64,000 nt of DNA from Bdellovibrionota bacterium (GTDB taxonomy: Bacteria > Bdellovibrionota_C > UBA2361 > JAFLCA01), in NCBI GenBank assembly GCA_030584005.1, contig CP129486.1, positions 1,181,556 through 1,245,555 of the forward strand. The letters run 5' to 3'. Made by a program: the position numbers and the translations under genes. Position 1 is the first letter of the stretch; each line of letters begins with the position of its first letter. The notes beneath the pieces were generated by a model. It was not told the origin of the DNA. It saw only the letters and a program-made list of their open reading frames with translations, and ran no database searches. Below are positions 1 through 8,954 of this stretch, piece after piece.

Positions 1-2
1 AA

Positions 3-770
3 ATGGCTACTGCGATCCCCTGGGTGGGCGAGTCCGCTCAGAAGGTGGTGGCTGAACTGCTGCCTCTTACCCCGCGTGAAGAGGCGGTGGACCAGGGGGA
101 TCTCATTTCGCTTGCCCGGCAGTATCAGGAGACAATCCTTCGTTATGTGGGGATGGCTGCCCGCGGCCTCTTTACCTTTCTCTTCCAGGTGTTGGTATTC
201 CTGGTCACCTCCTATTTTATCTACAGGCATGGTCGAACACTCGGCAAGCAATTCACCTCCGCCCTTTCAAGGATTGGAGGCCAGCGTTTTGAGCGACTGC
301 TGGGCGCAACGGTAGCAACGCTTAAGGGCACGGTGTATGGGGTGCTGGCCACCGCATTTGCGCAAGGTACTCTCGCCGGCATTGGGTATGTAGTCGCTGG
401 GGCACCGACTCCCATTCTGCTTAGTGGCGCCACGATGCTGCTCTCGCTTGTCCCCTTCGGCACCCCCTTTGTGTATATACCGGCAGCGATCCTTGTGGCC
501 GTGCAAGGTAGTTTGCTGTGGGGAGTAGTACTGGTGCTGTGGGGAATTTTGGTAGTGAGCACCGTCGACAATCTCTTGCGGCCCATCTTCATCAGTCAGG
601 CTACCCGCCTCAATGTTCTGATGGTGTTCTTTGCTGTGCTGGGAGGGGTAATAAGCTTCGGACTTATCGGGATCTTTCTTGGACCAATCATTGTGGCGGT
701 AGCGACGGCGCTCTGGCATGAGTGGGTTGAGCACCACGAGCACACCCATGCACACCCCGCAGGCACATGA
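3..770 (+). CDS. AI-2E family transporter (PerM/YdiK type), 5'-truncated
   Basis: C-terminal part of a polytopic inner-membrane protein of the AI-2E/PerM family. About 255 residues are visible against about 350 in the family, so the first methionine at position 3 is probably internal and the gene begins left of the window. Hydrophobic segments lie near residues 55-75, 105-130, 135-165, 172-190 and 205-235, with the family-like region PTPILLSGATMLLSLVPF and a Gly-rich last helix. The tail is His-rich (EHHEHTHAHP). Family members are called exporters of AI-2 or other small solutes, but substrates are rarely proven. It runs convergently into the cardiolipin synthase gene with 8 bp between stops. 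Confidence 0.8.
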   Translation: MATAIPWVGESAQKVVAELLPLTPREEAVDQGDLISLARQYQETILRYVGMAARGLFTFLFQVLVFLVTSYFIYRHGRTLGKQFTSALSRIGGQRFERLLGATVATLKGTVYGVLATAFAQGTLAGIGYVVAGAPTPILLSGATMLLSLVPFGTPFVYIPAAILVAVQGSLLWGVVLVLWGILVVSTVDNLLRPIFISQATRLNVLMVFFAVLGGVISFGLIGIFLGPIIVAVATALWHEWVEHHEHTHAHPAGT

Positions 771-778
771 AGGTGAAA

Positions 779-2212
779 CTACAACACCGGCTCGAAGAGC
801 CGGGCCAGTCGTGCTCCGAACCAGAAGAGTTGAGAGCGTTTGGCCAGATCTTCAATGGTAAGGCGCTTGGAGCGCGCGAAGTCTTCTAACAACATATCCG
901 CCACCGATGCAGCGAATGCCTTGTTCTGCACGACGGCCGTGTGCTCGAAGTTCAGTCGAAGGGATCGATTGTCGAAGTTGATAGTCCCCACTGAAGCCAA
1001 ATCGTCATCGATCAGCATTACTTTCTGGTGCATAAAGCCCGGCATGTAGGAGAATACCCGCACTCCGTCATCTATCAGCTCAGGAACATAAGCAAATGCC
1101 GCTAACCACACGGCAAAGTGGTCGGCCTTCTCGGGAAGAAGAATCCGCACATCGACGTGGCGAAGCGCTGCGCGGCGGATCACGGCGAGTACCGCAGGGT
1201 CAGGTACAAAGTAGGGGGTGGCGATCCATAATCGGTGACGGGCAGCATCGATCATCTCGATCATGAATAGGATTGAGCGCTCGTCGGTATAGATGGGCCC
1301 CGTAGGGAGCACCATCACATTGTCCTCTCCGCAGGGGACTTGCGGCCGCGGCTGCAGGTCAAGAAATGTTCGCGTCGCCCAGTACCAGTCGGCGAGAAAT
1401 ACCAGCTGCAGGCTCATTACGGCGGGCCCTGTAATACGCAGGTGGGTGTCACGCCACTTGCCATACCGACGGGTGGGGACTACGTACTCATCCCCGAGAT
1501 TAATTCCCCCGATGAATCCCACCCGTCCGTCAACGATAGTTGCCTTACGATGATTGCGGAAATTCAACTGGAATATGTTGAGATGGTGCCCTTTAGTGGA
1601 ACGAAAGGAAGAGACTGCAACGCCACTCTCCCGCAGTTCCCGCAAGTAGCGCGAAGTAAGCAGCCAGCTGCCGATCTCATCATACAGAAAAGATACCTTG
1701 ACCCCCCGTTTTGCTGCTGCTGTCAGGGCATCGAGTACTCGCCGGCTCGTGGCGTCATCGCGGACTATGTAGAACTGCATAAGCACATAGTCCTGGGCAT
1801 TCTCTATGGCCTCGATTATCGCCCGGAACGTAGCCTCGCCATCGACAAGCAGCTCGGCGCGGTTGCCATGAGTAAAGGGGAGGTTCGATATCTCCTCCAG
1901 GAATCTCAAGGTATCCGCACGAGGACCTTTGAAGTCGAGGAAGAACGGTACAAGACTTTCGGCAATCGATGCGGTCTGTTCAGCATGCACTTCTAGCGCC
2001 TCCTCAAGCGCCGAACGATAGCCTAAGAACCGGCGTCTTCCGAAGATAAGATAACAGGGCAGACTTACGTAGGGAAAAGTGACCAAAGATATGGCCCAGG
2101 CGATGGCTCCCTCGGAGGTGCGCGAGGAGAGTACGGCATGGATTGCCGCGGTTATCCCCGCAACAGTGAATACTATCCAGGTCGTCGTGGCTACAAGGGC
2201 GTAGCTGGCCAC
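779..2212 (-). CDS. cls: Cardiolipin synthase, phospholipase D superfamily
   Basis: Joins two phosphatidylglycerol molecules (or PG and another phospholipid) into cardiolipin at the inner membrane. The 477 residues match ClsA-type enzymes: two N-terminal membrane segments (about 5-30 and 37-57), then two PLD catalytic motifs, H221-R-K223...D228 followed by GGINLGDEY, and H395-Q-K397...D402 followed by TINFDNRS. Both HKD motifs are intact, so the enzyme should be active. The gene is followed, in the direction of transcription, only by the convergent permease. The PIG-L gene upstream on the same strand ends 22 bp before it, so co-transcription is possible. Confidence 0.93.
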   Translation of the reverse strand: MASYALVATTTWIVFTVAGITAAIHAVLSSRTSEGAIAWAISLVTFPYVSLPCYLIFGRRRFLGYRSALEEALEVHAEQTASIAESLVPFFLDFKGPRADTLRFLEEISNLPFTHGNRAELLVDGEATFRAIIEAIENAQDYVLMQFYIVRDDATSRRVLDALTAAAKRGVKVSFLYDEIGSWLLTSRYLRELRESGVAVSSFRSTKGHHLNIFQLNFRNHRKATIVDGRVGFIGGINLGDEYVVPTRRYGKWRDTHLRITGPAVMSLQLVFLADWYWATRTFLDLQPRPQVPCGEDNVMVLPTGPIYTDERSILFMIEMIDAARHRLWIATPYFVPDPAVLAVIRRAALRHVDVRILLPEKADHFAVWLAAFAYVPELIDDGVRVFSYMPGFMHQKVMLIDDDLASVGTINFDNRSLRLNFEHTAVVQNKAFAASVADMLLEDFARSKRLTIEDLAKRSQLFWFGARLARLFEPVL

Positions 2213-2234
2213 ACCATTCCCCTCAAAAGGCTGA

Positions 2235-2936
2235 CTACATGTTCAATAGATCTGCGCCGTTCATTACCCGCACTCGCTCTCGTGCCGTGAATGGCTCGGC
2301 AGCACGGCAATATGCTTGAGCCCCCCAATAGTGGTTCTCAAGCAGCACGCGGTCAATGACCTCCTTATTGCGGGGATTAGCGAGGAACTGAGAGTGGTAG
2401 GCCTCAAGCGCCTTGCGTTTCTTGTCTACATGCTCAGAGATATCGACTAGCAGTGCTGGATCCACTCGCGCACGCAGATGAATAGAATAGTAGTACCAGG
2501 TTTTACGCACGATATGCGGCTCATGCGCCATAGTGGTCTTCACAAATTTGGCATAGAAGCGGGCAGCGTCGCATAGAGCCGATGCCTGCACATGATCAGG
2601 ATGTGAGTCCTCCCAATGCGGAACAAAGAGCACGCTAGGCTTCACCTGGCGAATAATTGTCGCTACGCGGGTACGAGCATCGATGCTATCCTGTATCTCA
2701 CGACAGGGTAATCCTGCATTCAGCCGTTCGGACACGCCGAGTGCTTCAGAGGCCAGGCGTGTTTCCTGGGCCCGCTTCTGTGGAGTGCCATTTGGCGTAG
2801 GTTCGCCATCCGAGAGGTCGAGAATCACCACTCGGCAGCCACGCTGCACAAGCGATGCGATGGTACCACCCATTCCCAGCTCTACATCATCCGGATGGGC
2901 TCCTATAGCGAGAACGGTATCTGCCATCGCCTGCAC
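2235..2936 (-). CDS. PIG-L family N-acetylglucosaminyl deacetylase (BshB1-like)
   Basis: Zinc-dependent deacetylase of GlcNAc-type substrates. The zinc-binding AHPDD motif lies near the N-terminus (AIGAHPDDVELGMGGT) and the second cluster is HPDHVQA near residue 120. Length (about 230 residues) and the segment NAGLPCREIQDS resemble BshB1 of bacillithiol synthesis, but no other bsh gene is here. Its start overlaps the end of the GT2 gene by 34 bp (ATG at 2936) or 25 bp (ATG at 2927, MADTVLAIG), so the two are translationally coupled. The pairing could instead indicate modification of a lipid- or glycan-linked GlcNAc; substrate is not decided by the sequence. Confidence 0.82.
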   Translation of the reverse strand: MQAMADTVLAIGAHPDDVELGMGGTIASLVQRGCRVVILDLSDGEPTPNGTPQKRAQETRLASEALGVSERLNAGLPCREIQDSIDARTRVATIIRQVKPSVLFVPHWEDSHPDHVQASALCDAARFYAKFVKTTMAHEPHIVRKTWYYYSIHLRARVDPALLVDISEHVDKKRKALEAYHSQFLANPRNKEVIDRVLLENHYWGAQAYCRAAEPFTARERVRVMNGADLLNM

Positions 2937-3622
2937 TCCCTCGTCAGCACCTGTTCGTAATAATGCCTGCGCGCAGCGGGGTCATCAAGGTGCGCTCCAA
3001 AGCTGCGCTTAGCGTCTAGATAAATGCGCGGAACCGGAATTTCACGAATGCGCAGCTTATGATGATACGCTTGAATCCAAAATTGCAAAGGGAAGGCGTA
3101 TCCACTCTCGTCCAGCGATAGTCGCTTCAGAGCCTCGGTTCGATAGAGTTTGAATCCACAAAAAGAGTCTGTCAGCTGAAAGTGGGTAACTCCATTGATG
3201 AGTTTTGTGATGTACTGGTTGATGCTTCTTCTGTCCAATGGCGCATCACTATCGCGGTCCGAAGCTTCCAAATAGCGGCTCCCCGATACCACATCGAAAT
3301 CGTCCAGTGCCTCGAAGAAAGATGGAATACGGCACGGCTCGTGCTGCCAGTCCGCGTCCATGGTAATTGCGTAGTCGAATCGCGAATCGATGGCGACCTG
3401 GAAGCCTTCTATCAGTGAAGCTCCGTAGCCCTTATTCTTTTCCCGGCAAATAATAGAAAGGGAATGATCGTCAAGCTTCTTCAGTTCATCGGTCGTTCCG
3501 TCGGTTGACCCATCGTTAATAATGAGGATGTGGTCGGAAAAATACCGCCTGGTTGCCATGAGGATCGAACGCACCGAGGGAGCCTCATTGTGAACAGGGA
3601 TGATGAGCAGAGTGCGCGACAT
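2903..3622 (-). CDS. Glycosyltransferase family 2 (DPM1-like)
   Basis: Cytoplasmic GT-A fold transferase of 239 residues. N-terminal IIPVHNEAPSV and INDGSTDGT give the nucleotide-binding region; TMDADWQHEP carries the DxD metal site. This pattern is typical of polyprenyl-phosphate mannose/glucose synthases without membrane tail. It lacks C-terminal membrane helices. Its end overlaps the PIG-L deacetylase gene, so the two probably act on one glycan or glycolipid. The upstream thioredoxin-like gene is on the same strand 49 bp away. Confidence 0.88.
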   Translation of the reverse strand: MSRTLLIIPVHNEAPSVRSILMATRRYFSDHILIINDGSTDGTTDELKKLDDHSLSIICREKNKGYGASLIEGFQVAIDSRFDYAITMDADWQHEPCRIPSFFEALDDFDVVSGSRYLEASDRDSDAPLDRRSINQYITKLINGVTHFQLTDSFCGFKLYRTEALKRLSLDESGYAFPLQFWIQAYHHKLRIREIPVPRIYLDAKRSFGAHLDDPAARRHYYEQVLTRECRRWQIPFSL

Positions 3623-3671
3623 GGGAACTACTCAAGAAATTCTTATCCTAGCCCGTTGTATCTCAATTGAG

Positions 3672-4250
3672 TTAGTCGTTATATCGCGCCCTAAGAAGAC
3701 CCGAGAGCCTGAGCATAAGCTCGGAACGCTCGACGTGCGACACCCAATCGGCTATCTCCGCATCAAGGGCAGCGCTGCTGCTCCCCCCAATTGCGCAGCT
3801 TGGGCCCAACTCCTCAGATGCTTTGCGGCGGTACACACTAAGTGTCCTATCGCCGAACCGACTAACCTCGAAATAGTCTTCCGACAGTGTCACAACCACC
3901 GGCACCCTGCTGGCCCCGTGGATGCGTAGTTCATCAACCAGGGTAGGATCAGAGCGACTCTCGACAAAGCGGAGTGAGATAGTGCTGGTAGCTTCGGCTA
4001 TCTTGACGAGGAGCGGGCAGGACCGTGCACAGTCCCCGCACCAGATTCCCGACAGGACAAGGATGTTCTGCTTTCTACGGAAGGCGGCGAGGAGCGATCG
4101 TTGTTCGTCGGAAAGGCGCGCTGATTCGTAGCTTTGCATCCAGCGGGCTCGCTCGGAGCTAGATGCGCTCCCCAAATAGTGTTGGAAGGAGAGCCCCTCC
4201 TCAAAGGCCTTACGGAAGAGTGTGCTGTGCTGGTCGTAGAGATTGCTCAT
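3672..4250 (-). CDS. Thioredoxin-fold protein with WCGDC site
   Basis: 192-residue cytoplasmic-looking protein with a thioredoxin-type active site W70-C71-G-D-C74 inside LVLSGIWCGDCARSCP, and the cis-proline region SRVPVVVTLSEDYFEV. The long N-terminal helix-rich extension (1-60) and C-terminal tail resemble the thioredoxin family subset that carries Cx2C and a Phe-Glu-Val-type strand. Likely a disulfide oxidoreductase; partner unknown. No signal peptide is seen. It starts the minus-strand cluster that continues into GT2, PIG-L and cls. Confidence 0.75.
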   Translation of the reverse strand: MSNLYDQHSTLFRKAFEEGLSFQHYLGSASSSERARWMQSYESARLSDEQRSLLAAFRRKQNILVLSGIWCGDCARSCPLLVKIAEATSTISLRFVESRSDPTLVDELRIHGASRVPVVVTLSEDYFEVSRFGDRTLSVYRRKASEELGPSCAIGGSSSAALDAEIADWVSHVERSELMLRLSGLLRARYND

Positions 4251-4381
4251 AAAAAGGGGCCATTCTGTTGGGTTGGATCAGGGTAGCAGCTTCAGGGATT
4301 CAAGACAAAATTGATGGTATCGGGGCTTGCAGGCACTCCATATAATTGCGGGAGAACGAATGGCAGTTGCATGATGGAGCT

Positions 4382-5209
4382 ATGAAAGCATTACTTCTTG
4401 CCTCTTGCGCGGTGACATTGGTCGTATGTGGATACACCCTGGTTGAACTACAGGGCAAGCTGGAGCAATGCGGGGCGGCTCGGGCAGAGCTGGAGCGGGA
4501 GAATGCGGAGCTGCTGGTCAGAACGTTATCGAGAGAGGCCGAGAATCAAGCTGCGCCCGTTCGTGAGGAAGAGCGCAATGGGGATCTCACGAGTACGGGA
4601 TCATCTGCGCCTGCGGGAACGGTGTCAGATGCTGCACCCTCGGTGCGCATGAGATCCTGGGGTATCGAGCGCGGGGTCAAGGAGATCCAAGAGGTGCTGG
4701 CACTCGGGCCGGAGGAGCAGGAGCAGATTCGTCAGGCGCTCGATGCTGCTCTTGAGGAGGGTGCTACGAGTGTAGATCGGGAGATCCTGGAGAAGACTGT
4801 TGCCGACACTCTGGGCAGCCAGCGAGCGGCCCAGCTGGCAGCGGGTTTAGCGCAGCGCGAGGAGCGTTTGATCAGTCAGCGCATTTTAAAGGAAGCGGCC
4901 TTCTATTCCAAAGCATTACGGTTGAACCCGGCACAGGAGCAGATGCTTGAGGGCGCTCTGCGCCTCATAGAGTTAGAGCTGAAGCCACAACGTCAGATGC
5001 TGCAAAAAAGGATGCAAGAGGCGATGAGCAAGCACTTTGGCGGTGACGAAGCCAAGCTCGAACTACAGAGAGACTACGATGAGATTCAAGCTCTGGCTGG
5101 ACAGATCGAGGATGTTCGAATCGATGCAGTGCTTAGCCAGATGAACGATTCGTTATCAGACGAGCAGAAGAATCAACTGCTGGAGCTCAAGGCCAGGCAG
5201 GTTGAGTGA
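4382..5209 (+). CDS. Hypothetical membrane-anchored coiled-coil protein
   Basis: 275 residues. I place the start at ATG 4382, preceded by GGAG at 4375-4378; an upstream TTG at 4346 is open but less likely. The N-terminus MKALLLASCAVTLVVCGY is a signal anchor or lipoprotein-like leader, followed by a heptad-rich stretch (LQGKLEQCGAARAELEREN), a low-complexity linker, and a long helical C-terminal half rich in Glu, Gln and Arg. No known domain is recognised. Likely periplasmic or envelope structural protein; function unknown. Confidence 0.6.
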   Translation: MKALLLASCAVTLVVCGYTLVELQGKLEQCGAARAELERENAELLVRTLSREAENQAAPVREEERNGDLTSTGSSAPAGTVSDAAPSVRMRSWGIERGVKEIQEVLALGPEEQEQIRQALDAALEEGATSVDREILEKTVADTLGSQRAAQLAAGLAQREERLISQRILKEAAFYSKALRLNPAQEQMLEGALRLIELELKPQRQMLQKRMQEAMSKHFGGDEAKLELQRDYDEIQALAGQIEDVRIDAVLSQMNDSLSDEQKNQLLELKARQVE

Positions 5210-5394
5210 GGGGCAGTAGCATGATTCTACCGGGCGAGTGGTGACCCACTTAGCGTTTGACAGGACTGCCTAGAGCGGATAAAACAGCGGTTGCGGCACG
5301 CAGTAATCCTAAATACTTCAGCAAGTTACCTAGCATTGTGGTGCCGTGAGGTGGTTCAGGTGGGCCCTGGTATCGGGCGTCATGGGGTCAGCGG

Positions 5395-7125
5395 ATGTTC
5401 GATCAAGGACGCTCAGAGGGTCAGGGAGGTTGTGGACCTGGGCAGCCACGTGGGCCAGAGTCTGCCCAGTCCGAGAAAGCGGCGCAAGTGAACAGTGCGC
5501 AGCGCCAGCAGTGCCTGGCTGAGTTCTTGCCCCAAGAGGTTGCATTTGAAGGTCTTACCTCAAGTGAGACAGCGATTATTCTCAAAAATCTGTTCCCAGA
5601 TGTCGAAGCCGAATTCTTCGAGCAACTTGTCCAGCAGATAGGACAGGAGTCCCCCGATGGTGTGGAGTCGATTCTTACGAACAATCAGAGTCAGGCCGAC
5701 ATCTCATTGGCCTCATATACTGAAGTAAAGGTAACACAGCACGGACCCATTTCTATCGGCGGATTCCGATTTTGCCATGGGGGAAGCCCCGCTGACATGT
5801 CGATTCACCTCGCTTTCGATTTGCTGCAAGGTGAATTCACCTTGCGTCTGGTGTGGGATGAGGAATGTTACGGGTACCACCTGCGCGACGAGTCGAGATG
5901 GGAAGCCGTAAGCTATGCCTTCTATGCGCTCAGACCTAACGGAACAATAGCGGGCATTTATGATCAAAGGCTGGGGCTGAAGCCGGGTATCACCTATAGA
6001 CTATTCGACGGAGCCGCCAGCGTTAGGCTGGGAAATCCCCTGGAGCACGCGGAGACCTTTTTAGGGGATGCTCATGTGGCGCTGCGCCCGGACCTTCTGC
6101 CTTTTGTTCTACCTGGGAGGTTCGAAGAGATCGATACAAGGGTAGCGCAGATCCACCACCGCATCGTTGGTAAGTTTCCAAATAACATTGCGGTGGTTGC
6201 TGCAGAAAACGCAGAGGAGCGCGCAGCACTGACTAGGAGCCTTCTTGAGGCACTGCAGAGTGAAGACGGAGCAGCTGTTGTGTTGTTCATTGAATCGGAG
6301 GGCATTCTCCTCCCCATAACTGCCCGAATGACCGCGGAGAGCGTTGAAGCCGATTTTCGGCTGCTGAGCAGGCTGCAGCAGAACGACCTGGAGGTACGCG
6401 ATTCTAAGCAGCACCAGGAACCAACCAGGCTGCTTGTGCATACGCCCGAGGTGCACGAGATCGTCTCCATACTTTCTCGAATTGGATACTTCGCTGAACA
6501 GCCTCAGCGCTCCAATGAGAGCGCCGCCGCGATTCGCGCATTTCTTCTCGGCACTGATCGGCTGGAGATCGATTCGTTCATGGCTCCCATCAACACAGAA
6601 GGAGCCAGGATAAAAGTAGCCGAGGTGATCACATCAGATGCCGGACGAGCAGCAGAGTTGTTGCGCTGTGTAGAGTTTGCTCCGGCCAAAGACTCAGAGC
6701 TGCCGATTGTGAGGATCTACGCGCAACCCCCGCCGATAGAGGAGGAAACAATCGTCGATATGGACGGAATAGTTGACGAGGATCCCTCCGAGGATGCAGA
6801 ACAATGGTCGGAAGAGCACTTGGAGGCAGAGTCGGAAGACGGTGAGGAGTTCGATCCAGAGCCGCTGGAGATTCTGCAGCCAAGCGACCTTTTCCTGATG
6901 ATTCAATGGCCAGACACAATACAAGACAGGCCCACCCAAGAAGCGTTGGCGGAGCGTTGGAGGCTGATCGATAGTGTACACACGACACTTGGGGAAACAG
7001 CCGTTCCCGCGGACTTAAGTGCACTGGCCCAGGCTGCTGATGACCGCTCGATTCGCCGGCTGAGTGAACGGGCTCAAGTGCAATTATCCTCCTTCGTTCG
7101 GACGGCCATGGGCTCGGCTCTCTAG
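5395..7125 (+). CDS. Large hypothetical protein with acidic segment
   Basis: 576 residues, no family recognised. The first 35 residues are low complexity (Gly, Gln, Ser, Pro), so a GTG start at 5488 is also possible. A central beta-rich part (about 110-240) is followed by an alpha/beta part, a strongly acidic linker (about 450-490, many Glu and Asp), and a C-terminal helical region. No signal peptide, so probably cytoplasmic. The stop codon TAG lies inside the first hairpin of a dispersed palindromic element (7122-7237). There is no clear operon partner. Confidence 0.6.
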   Translation: MFDQGRSEGQGGCGPGQPRGPESAQSEKAAQVNSAQRQQCLAEFLPQEVAFEGLTSSETAIILKNLFPDVEAEFFEQLVQQIGQESPDGVESILTNNQSQADISLASYTEVKVTQHGPISIGGFRFCHGGSPADMSIHLAFDLLQGEFTLRLVWDEECYGYHLRDESRWEAVSYAFYALRPNGTIAGIYDQRLGLKPGITYRLFDGAASVRLGNPLEHAETFLGDAHVALRPDLLPFVLPGRFEEIDTRVAQIHHRIVGKFPNNIAVVAAENAEERAALTRSLLEALQSEDGAAVVLFIESEGILLPITARMTAESVEADFRLLSRLQQNDLEVRDSKQHQEPTRLLVHTPEVHEIVSILSRIGYFAEQPQRSNESAAAIRAFLLGTDRLEIDSFMAPINTEGARIKVAEVITSDAGRAAELLRCVEFAPAKDSELPIVRIYAQPPPIEEETIVDMDGIVDEDPSEDAEQWSEEHLEAESEDGEEFDPEPLEILQPSDLFLMIQWPDTIQDRPTQEALAERWRLIDSVHTTLGETAVPADLSALAQAADDRSIRRLSERAQVQLSSFVRTAMGSAL

Positions 7126-7237
7126 AAGCTACTTTTTAAATAGCTTCTAGCCGCGCCAGGGATGGGACGGCAAACGCCGGAGGCGTTTGGAGCGATTTTT
7201 AAATGGCCATGGACGGCCGTTTAAATAATGACTTCTA
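7122..7237. repeat. Dispersed palindromic element, copy A (three hairpins)
   Basis: Intergenic element bounded by CTAGAAG and CTTCTAG. Hairpin 1: CTAGAAGCTA at 7122-7131 against TAGCTTCTAG at 7141-7150, perfect 10 bp. Hairpin 2: CAAACGCC 7171-7178 against GGCGTTTG 7182-7189. Hairpin 3: TTTTTAAATGGCC at about 7196-7208 against GGCCGTTTAAATAA. A GGAGCGA box precedes hairpin 3. Copies B (10505-10559) and C (23783-23873, inverted) share sequence. It overlaps the stop codon of the upstream gene. Confidence 0.75.
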
Positions 7238-7266
7238 GGGACACGCTGAACTTACGCAGCCCTTCT

Positions 7267-8469
7267 CTAAGGCAGGAAGCGCGTCTTCTCATCGGGCGGG
7301 ATGAGCGCACACAGCTCTGCACTGCGACCGAATACTCGATGACGAACGCGCGCCACTAGGTTGTAGCCTGCATCTAGGAGGGCGCGCGGGAGCAGCATCG
7401 CGAAGAAGCAGAGCATCCGCGGGAATCCGCCAAGCCCGTCTCCGATATACAGGAGTGCGCGAGAACGAGATAGCACCTCACCCGCATCGCCCCGCACTAC
7501 AATTGAATCAGGAAGTTTTTCACGTTCTGCCGCGGGCAACGATGTAAGGAACGTCTCACCCTGCAGGGGGGCAAGTCTAAAGCGCGCCGCGTGGTCCAGT
7601 CTCAGCAGGAGCCGCGCGAACTTGTTGCACATCACACAGGCACCATCGAAGAACACGATGGGGTTTGTGGTGCCCTGCCTGCTCCGGGGCGGGATCCAGC
7701 GATTATCAAAGGTGAACAGATGCAGCAGCAGCATGCCAACGGTAAGATCGGCGAAGCTCACTACAAAGAGAATACCCACGTGCATGCCGATCATCGCCAG
7801 CCACACAAAAGGACGCAGAACCCTCAGCAAACATAAGGGAGCAAACAGGATCTCTAGTGCGAGGGCGCTCCAGGTGAGGCACTGGCTGAGCCACCGCGGC
7901 GCAGCAGCGAGCATTTGGTTCACGAAGTAGTCGCGGGCAAGTGGATTGAGTGCGAGTTCCTGCATCGCGGAACCGTCAACCCAGCTCGGACTTCCGAGCT
8001 TGTGGATTCCGCTAACGGTATAAGAAAGCGCCATTAAGACCCACATCCCCTTCCATAAGGGGGCGCTGATCTTTTCAAACTTTTGATCATGAATGTCAGA
8101 GGGAGTGATAGCAATCGCCAAGAGGAGCAAACCGATGAAGGGGATACTTGGATTTGCAATGAAGGGAGCGCGCGCCAGCAGCATGGCCCAGCCCAGGTAC
8201 AGGAGAAAGGCGCAGAGTCGCGGCCGCCAAGCGAGCGTCAGTCCAAGACTTACCAAGGTCAGGATCGCTACAAACAGCTGCGCAAACCAAGGGGCGTCAA
8301 AGAAAAATAGCAGATTAGGGAACACTCCATAGGCAGGTAGCCTAGTGGCATCGGGGAAAACTCCTTGATTCGAAAACAATTCACCCGCGTATGGGATCAG
8401 CAGCGCGAAATGTTGCACCAAGTACACGCCCAGGAGGAAACGGAAGACTATGAGATGAAGCGGATTCAT
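7267..8469 (-). CDS. HTTM-like membrane protein fused to DCC thiol-disulfide domain
   Basis: 400 residues. Residues 1-260 are a multi-helix membrane domain resembling HTTM/DoxX-type proteins (segments near 5-25, 62-80, 85-105, 110-122, 140-155, 195-215, 225-255). Residues about 268-400 form a DUF393/DCC domain, with the family signature D275-G-A-C278-V-M-C281. In other bacteria HTTM-like proteins and DCC proteins are separate neighbours; here they are one chain. Start codon overlaps the stop of the preceding gene by 4 bp (ATGN), so it is the last gene of a three-gene operon with the hydroxylase. Membrane redox role is inferred only. Confidence 0.8.
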   Translation of the reverse strand: MNPLHLIVFRFLLGVYLVQHFALLIPYAGELFSNQGVFPDATRLPAYGVFPNLLFFFDAPWFAQLFVAILTLVSLGLTLAWRPRLCAFLLYLGWAMLLARAPFIANPSIPFIGLLLLAIAITPSDIHDQKFEKISAPLWKGMWVLMALSYTVSGIHKLGSPSWVDGSAMQELALNPLARDYFVNQMLAAAPRWLSQCLTWSALALEILFAPLCLLRVLRPFVWLAMIGMHVGILFVVSFADLTVGMLLLHLFTFDNRWIPPRSRQGTTNPIVFFDGACVMCNKFARLLLRLDHAARFRLAPLQGETFLTSLPAAEREKLPDSIVVRGDAGEVLSRSRALLYIGDGLGGFPRMLCFFAMLLPRALLDAGYNLVARVRHRVFGRSAELCALIPPDEKTRFLP

Positions 8470-8954
8470 GTGGCGCAGTGCACAGGTATGGAGACTATAG
8501 TTCCGTCCTTTGGAGTAATATGAATGGCGAGACTGGAGTCAGAATCGATAGCTGCATGCTCTTCGAGCAGCGATCGAATCGGACCATTCGGGCAAAAGCC
8601 ATGGCGAAGAACGCCGTCGACGAGGGCCTTCTCATGGGGTTGATCAAGCACTGCGCCGAATGCAAAGGCGACACCATACACATTCCTGCGATTATAGGGG
8701 CCCCCAATCTTGGCATAGTTCTCTGAAGTAATCGGAATGTGCTGCGTGCTGCCGGAGGGGGTCGTCACCACCACCGCAAAGCGCGGGGAAAAGGTCTCCA
8801 GACCACGGAAATGGGAAAACACCAGAGGCAGAGGGGAGGCCGCTGAAAGCTGGCCAAGCTTGCGCAGCGCATCGATATGCAAGATATACCCAACCAGCTG
8901 CAGGCTGCCGATACAGAGCACTAATAGCACGGCAAGCGGCGGGCGGCTCTTCAT
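8466..8954 (-). CDS. Hypothetical membrane-anchored protein in hydroxylase operon
   Basis: 162 residues from ATG at 8954, preceded by an AAGAAGG ribosome site; a longer frame to 9032 overlaps the hydroxylase gene and lacks support. One N-terminal hydrophobic segment (PPLAVLLVLCIGSLQLVGYIL) anchors a globular part with TTPSGSTQHIPIT and a conserved-looking C-terminal strand. No family recognised. It overlaps the upstream hydroxylase stop and the downstream HTTM-DCC start by 4 bp each, so all three are translationally coupled. It resembles small partner proteins found beside HTTM genes, but I cannot name it. Confidence 0.7.
   Translation of the reverse strand: MKSRPPLAVLLVLCIGSLQLVGYILHIDALRKLGQLSAASPLPLVFSHFRGLETFSPRFAVVVTTPSGSTQHIPITSENYAKIGGPYNRRNVYGVAFAFGAVLDQPHEKALVDGVLRHGFCPNGPIRSLLEEHAAIDSDSSLAIHITPKDGTIVSIPVHCAT

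Noticed and set aside
1340-1996. Plus-strand frame opposite cls
   Set aside because: Shadow of cls.
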